Below are positions 60,961 to 64,000 of a stretch of DNA of 64,000 nt, in pieces (position 1 is the stretch's first letter; every line of letters begins with the position of its first letter). The notes below the pieces were generated by a model that made no database searches, was not told the origin of the DNA, and saw only the letters and a program-made list of their open reading frames with translations. The DNA comes from Antarcticimicrobium sp040365005 (GTDB lineage Bacteria > Pseudomonadota > Alphaproteobacteria > Rhodobacterales > Rhodobacteraceae), in assembly GCF_040365005.1 (NCBI RefSeq), contig NZ_BAABWV010000006.1, forward strand, positions 124,001 through 188,000, written 5' to 3'. The position numbers and the translations under genes are program-made.

Positions 60961-61527
60961 CTATCCGCGTGGAATCGTGAGCACCCGGGTCTCGGTGACG
61001 ATCATGTCGAGCGGCTGGTCGGTCGGCTCCAGCGGCAGGTCTTGGGCCTGTTGCGCGTCATAGGCAAAGCCGATCGCCAGCGTGGCGCGGCGCGCGCGCA
61101 GCCGTTCCAGCGTGCGGTCGTAAAACCCGCCGCCATAGCCCAGCCGATTGCCGGCAATATCGAAGGCGACCAGCGGCACGATCAGGATCTCGGGTTCGAA
61201 AAACGCTTCGACCGCCGGGATGCGGGCACCGAACGGGCCATCGACCAGCGCGCAATCGGGGGTCCAGCGGCTGAAGCGCAGAGGCTGCCCCTCGCCCGCG
61301 ATCACCGGCACGCCCACCACCCCGTGCGCGGCGGCCTCGGCCATCGCCGGGCGCGGGTCGATCTCGGTGCGGATCGGCATGTAGCCGGCCAGCGGCACCG
61401 CGCGATAGCCCGCCAGAACCGCGCTGAGCTGCGCCGCAGCACCCGGCCCCGCCGCCGCATGCGCCGCCTTGCGCCGGGCAAAGGCGGATTTGCGCGCCGC
61501 CGCCTTGGCTGCGGCCAGGTCGCTCAC
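60961..61527 (-). CDS. 5-formyltetrahydrofolate cyclo-ligase
   Basis: 188 residues. GYMPIRTEIDPRPAM (about 48-62), PLRFSRW and VPLVAFDIAGNRLGYGGGFYDRTLERLRAR (key LGYGGGFYDR at about 128-137) are conserved ATP/substrate sites of the MTHFS fold. It converts 5-formyl-THF to 5,10-methenyl-THF with ATP. The start is a GTG overlapping the mgtE stop (GTGA at 61524-61527), so it is translated after mgtE. Confidence 0.92.
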   Translation of the reverse strand: MSDLAAAKAAARKSAFARRKAAHAAAGPGAAAQLSAVLAGYRAVPLAGYMPIRTEIDPRPAMAEAAAHGVVGVPVIAGEGQPLRFSRWTPDCALVDGPFGARIPAVEAFFEPEILIVPLVAFDIAGNRLGYGGGFYDRTLERLRARRATLAIGFAYDAQQAQDLPLEPTDQPLDMIVTETRVLTIPRG

Positions 61528-62930
61528 AGCAGCACCAGCGAGGCAAGCCCGAGGAAGGCGAAGAAGCCCACGACATCGGTCACCGTTGTCACGAAGGTGC
61601 CCGAGGCCAGCGCCGGGTCGACGCCGAACCGCTCCAGCGCGATCGGGACCACCGTGCCGGCGACCCCGGCCACCACCATGTTGATCACCATTGCCGCCGC
61701 GATCACGTAGCCAAGGTCGAGCGTGCCGAACCAGACCAGGCTGACCCCGCCCATCACCACGGCAAAGACCAGGCCGTTGATCAGCCCGACCAGCAATTCG
61801 CGCCGGACCACCCGCCAGACGTTGGCGCGGGTCAGGTCGCGGGTGGCCAGCGCCCGCACCGCCACGGTCAGCGACTGGGTGCCCGCGTTGCCCCCCATCG
61901 AGGCGACGATCGGCATCAGCACCGCCAGCGCCACCAGCACCGCGATGGTCGCCTCGAACTGGGCGATCACCAGCGACGCGAGGATGGCGGTCAGCAGGTT
62001 CACCGCCAGCCAGGGCAGGCGTTGCCGCGCGGTGGCCGCCACCGTGTCGGACAGCGAGCTTTCCTCGCCGACCCCGGCGAGGCGCAGGATGTCCTCTTCG
62101 TGCTCCTCGTCCAGCACGGTCATGGCATCGTCGATGGTGATCATCCCCACCAGCCGCCCCTCGGGGTCGACCACCGGGGCGGAAATCAGGTGATACTGGT
62201 TGAAGGCATAGGCGACGTCCTCCTCGTCCTGGTCGACGGGAATGACCTGGAACACCTCCTCGGTGATCTCCTGCAACGCCACCTCGCGACGCGAGCGCAT
62301 CAGCTTGCCCAGCGTCACGTTGGCGGTGGGGTGCATGCGCGGATCAACCAGGACGACGTGATAGAACTGTTCCGGCAGATCCTCGGAATCACGCAGGAAA
62401 TCGATCGCCTGGCCGACGTTCCAGTGATCGGGCGCGAACACCACCTCGCGCTGCATCAGGCGGCCGGCGGAATTTTCGGGATAGGCCAGTGCCTGTTGCA
62501 CCGCGACCCGGTCGGCGGCCTCGAGCGCGCCCAGGATCGTCGCCTTCTGCGGCTCTTCCAGGTCCTCGACCAGGTCGACCACGTCATCGCTTTCCAGCTC
62601 ACGCACGGCCTCGGCCAGGACGTTCGGGTGCAGCATGCCGATGACGTCCTCGCGAACGCTCTCGTCAAGCTCAGACAGGATGTCGCCGTCGAACGCGCGC
62701 CCGTAGAGCCGGATCAGCCGACCCCGGTCATAGGCGTTGATCTGCTCCAGGAGGTCGGCGATGTCGGCCGCGTGCAGCGGCTCCATCAGTTCGATCAGCC
62801 GGTCACGATCCCTGGCATCGACCGCGTAGAGAATCGCGGCCACCGCCCGGCGGTCCAGCTCATAGGCAGAGTCATGGCCGCCCTCGTCGGGCAGCTGGTC
62901 GTCTTCGCGCTGATCGTCGCCTGTATCCAT
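61524..62930 (-). CDS. mgtE: MgtE magnesium channel/transporter
   Basis: 468 residues from MDTGDDQREDDQLPDEGG. An N-terminal MgtE_N domain (LMEPLHAADIADLLEQI, LHPNVLAEAVRELESDDVVDLVEDLE) is followed by two CBS repeats (about 185-300; VFQVIPVDQDEEDVAYAFN and LISAPVVDPEGRLVGMITIDDAM) that sense Mg2+. Five membrane helices follow (about 310-468), with VLMPIVASMGGNAGTQSLTVAVRALA holding the conserved pore NAGTQ. The usual magnesium importer of this family. Translationally coupled to the cyclo-ligase. Confidence 0.95.
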   Translation of the reverse strand: MDTGDDQREDDQLPDEGGHDSAYELDRRAVAAILYAVDARDRDRLIELMEPLHAADIADLLEQINAYDRGRLIRLYGRAFDGDILSELDESVREDVIGMLHPNVLAEAVRELESDDVVDLVEDLEEPQKATILGALEAADRVAVQQALAYPENSAGRLMQREVVFAPDHWNVGQAIDFLRDSEDLPEQFYHVVLVDPRMHPTANVTLGKLMRSRREVALQEITEEVFQVIPVDQDEEDVAYAFNQYHLISAPVVDPEGRLVGMITIDDAMTVLDEEHEEDILRLAGVGEESSLSDTVAATARQRLPWLAVNLLTAILASLVIAQFEATIAVLVALAVLMPIVASMGGNAGTQSLTVAVRALATRDLTRANVWRVVRRELLVGLINGLVFAVVMGGVSLVWFGTLDLGYVIAAAMVINMVVAGVAGTVVPIALERFGVDPALASGTFVTTVTDVVGFFAFLGLASLVLL

Positions 62931-63066
62931 GGCCCGCCCAATACCCCGAAATGTGCGCAAAATAGAAGAAGGTTCTACGCGAAAACAATGACAATGGCGG
63001 AATTTACCAGTTCCTGCGTGCACTCTAGTCTGGCGGCGACATAATGGACCGAAAAGCGGATTTCCG

Positions 63067-64000
63067 ATGAGCGCAGTGACGATTCTGACCGGGCGGGTGC
63101 TGTCCTTTGCGACCACGCCCTTTGACGGGGCGCCGGGCGCGGCGGCCCGGCTCGACGAGGCGGTGGCGTTGCAGGACGGGCGCATCCTGGCGCGCGGCAC
63201 GGCGGAAGAGCTGCGCGCGGCCCATCCGCAGGCGGTGCGACACGCGTACGGCGACAAGGTGATCTGCGCCGGTTTCGTCGACCCGCATGTGCACTACCCC
63301 CAGACCGCGATGATCGCGAGCTGGGGCAAGCGGCTGATCGACTGGCTCAACAGCTATACCTTCCCCGAAGAGATGAAATTCTCCGACCCCGCCTATGCCG
63401 CCGAGATTGCCGCGCGCTATCTCGACCTGACGGCGGCGGAGGGGACGACGACCATGTGTTCCTTCTGCACCATCCATCCGGGCAGCGTCGACGCCCTGTT
63501 CACCGAGGCGCAAAGGCGCGGTCAACGGGTGGTGGCGGGCAAGACCTGCATGGATCGCAACGCGCCCGAGGGGCTCCGCGACAGCGCGCAATCTGCCTAT
63601 GACGACAGCAAGGCGCTGCTGGAACGCTGGCACGGGGTGGACCGCATTGCCTATGCCATCACGCCGCGGTTCTCGCCGACCTCGACGCCGGAGCAGCTGG
63701 AGGCCCTCGGCGCGCTCTGGGCCGAGCATCCCGGCTGCCTGATGCAAACCCACCTGAGCGAGCAGACCGACGAGATCGCCTGGGTCAAGGGACTGTTCCC
63801 CCAGGCGCGCGATTACCTCGACACCTATGAGCAGTTCGGGCTGCTGGGGGCCAACGGTCTCTATGGCCACGCCATCCACCTCGAACCACGCGAACGGGAT
63901 CGCTTGCGCGAGGTGGGCGCGGCGCTGGTGCATTGCCCGACCTCGAACACCTTCATCGGGTCGGGCCTGTTCGACATGGCCGGGCTGATGGCCGGTGGGC
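63067..64000 (+). CDS. guaD: Guanine deaminase, truncated by the window end
   Basis: The first 311 residues are present and the C-terminus lies outside the window. Metal-dependent amidohydrolase features are VICAGFVDPHVHYPQTAMIASWGKRLIDWLNSYTFPEE (zinc-binding HVH at about 72-74 and the guanine-deaminase-type WLNxYTFPEE), CMDRNAPEGLRDSAQSAYDD, MQTHLSEQTDEI and YGHAIHLEPRERDRL, then HCPTSNTFIGSGLF. It deaminates guanine to xanthine. Divergent from mgtE, 136 bases apart. Confidence 0.95.
   Translation, partial: MSAVTILTGRVLSFATTPFDGAPGAAARLDEAVALQDGRILARGTAEELRAAHPQAVRHAYGDKVICAGFVDPHVHYPQTAMIASWGKRLIDWLNSYTFPEEMKFSDPAYAAEIAARYLDLTAAEGTTTMCSFCTIHPGSVDALFTEAQRRGQRVVAGKTCMDRNAPEGLRDSAQSAYDDSKALLERWHGVDRIAYAITPRFSPTSTPEQLEALGALWAEHPGCLMQTHLSEQTDEIAWVKGLFPQARDYLDTYEQFGLLGANGLYGHAIHLEPRERDRLREVGAALVHCPTSNTFIGSGLFDMAGLMAGG

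Noticed and set aside
62931..63066. Magnesium riboswitch (M-box) considered upstream of mgtE
   Set aside because: The 136-base divergent gap is too short and has none of the M-box conserved segments.

Overview
The window is a gene-dense, high-GC chromosomal segment of an alphaproteobacterium. It is almost certainly from the order Rhodobacterales (Roseobacteraceae/Paracoccaceae type). The signs are an alphaproteobacterial HdaA, a PccR-type propionyl-CoA regulator with the pcc genes and mcm, a DUF2147/DUF1036/DUF465 gene complement, the short ProS, a single LolC/E-type permease, and many ATGA or GTGA start/stop overlaps. I see no phage, insertion sequence, rRNA operon or CRISPR array.

Layout. 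1-4,000: the distal histidine cluster (the end of hisH, then hisA, hisF, hisE), interleaved with two tandem DUF2147 genes, a small membrane protein and an EF-hand protein. 4,000-10,900: a BenE-type transporter, a DadA-type FAD oxidoreductase, a P-loop kinase-like protein, mtfA, a CoA-binding protein, a YHS protein, a zinc-ribbon protein, rlmB and tRNA-Tyr. A possible small RNA lies between two leftward terminators near 8,900. 10,900-20,500: a hybrid histidine kinase, a formamidase-like hydrolase, a thioesterase, a HELTH lipoprotein, two paralogous c-type cytochromes, lolD/lolC and proS. 20,600-27,400: an AI-2E family permease, hdaA, ppx, a nuclease-like protein, a TerB-DnaJ protein, a GNAT and a glyoxalase-like protein.

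27,400-42,400 is the propionyl-CoA assimilation region: methylmalonyl-CoA mutase, propionyl-CoA carboxylase alpha and beta, and the regulator pccR, with many small Rhodobacterales proteins between them. A serralysin-type RTX protease and a Bcr/CflA exporter sit between pccB and pccR. TTTGCAAA boxes lie in front of both pccB and pccR. Propionyl-CoA is carboxylated by PccAB and, after epimerisation (epimerase not in the window), isomerised by the mutase to succinyl-CoA.

42,400-64,000: a cupin, a GNAT, a DUF465 protein, the choline-sulfate pair betI-betC, a DUF1036 protein, a DMT exporter, the divergent lysE/argP pair, an iodotyrosine-deiodinase-like nitroreductase, a GFA protein, yebC, two SLC13/RCK transporters, a SugE-type SMR exporter with a possible guanidine-II leader, a FAD dehydrogenase, a TPM protein, a YmdB-like phosphoesterase, a fasciclin protein, 5-formyl-THF cyclo-ligase, mgtE and a truncated guanine deaminase.

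Overall this is mostly housekeeping chromosome. I found no convincing new multi-gene system. The most interesting points are the small-RNA candidate, the zinc-ribbon gene with no usual start codon, the interrupted pccB-pccR locus and its operator boxes, and the sugE leader.
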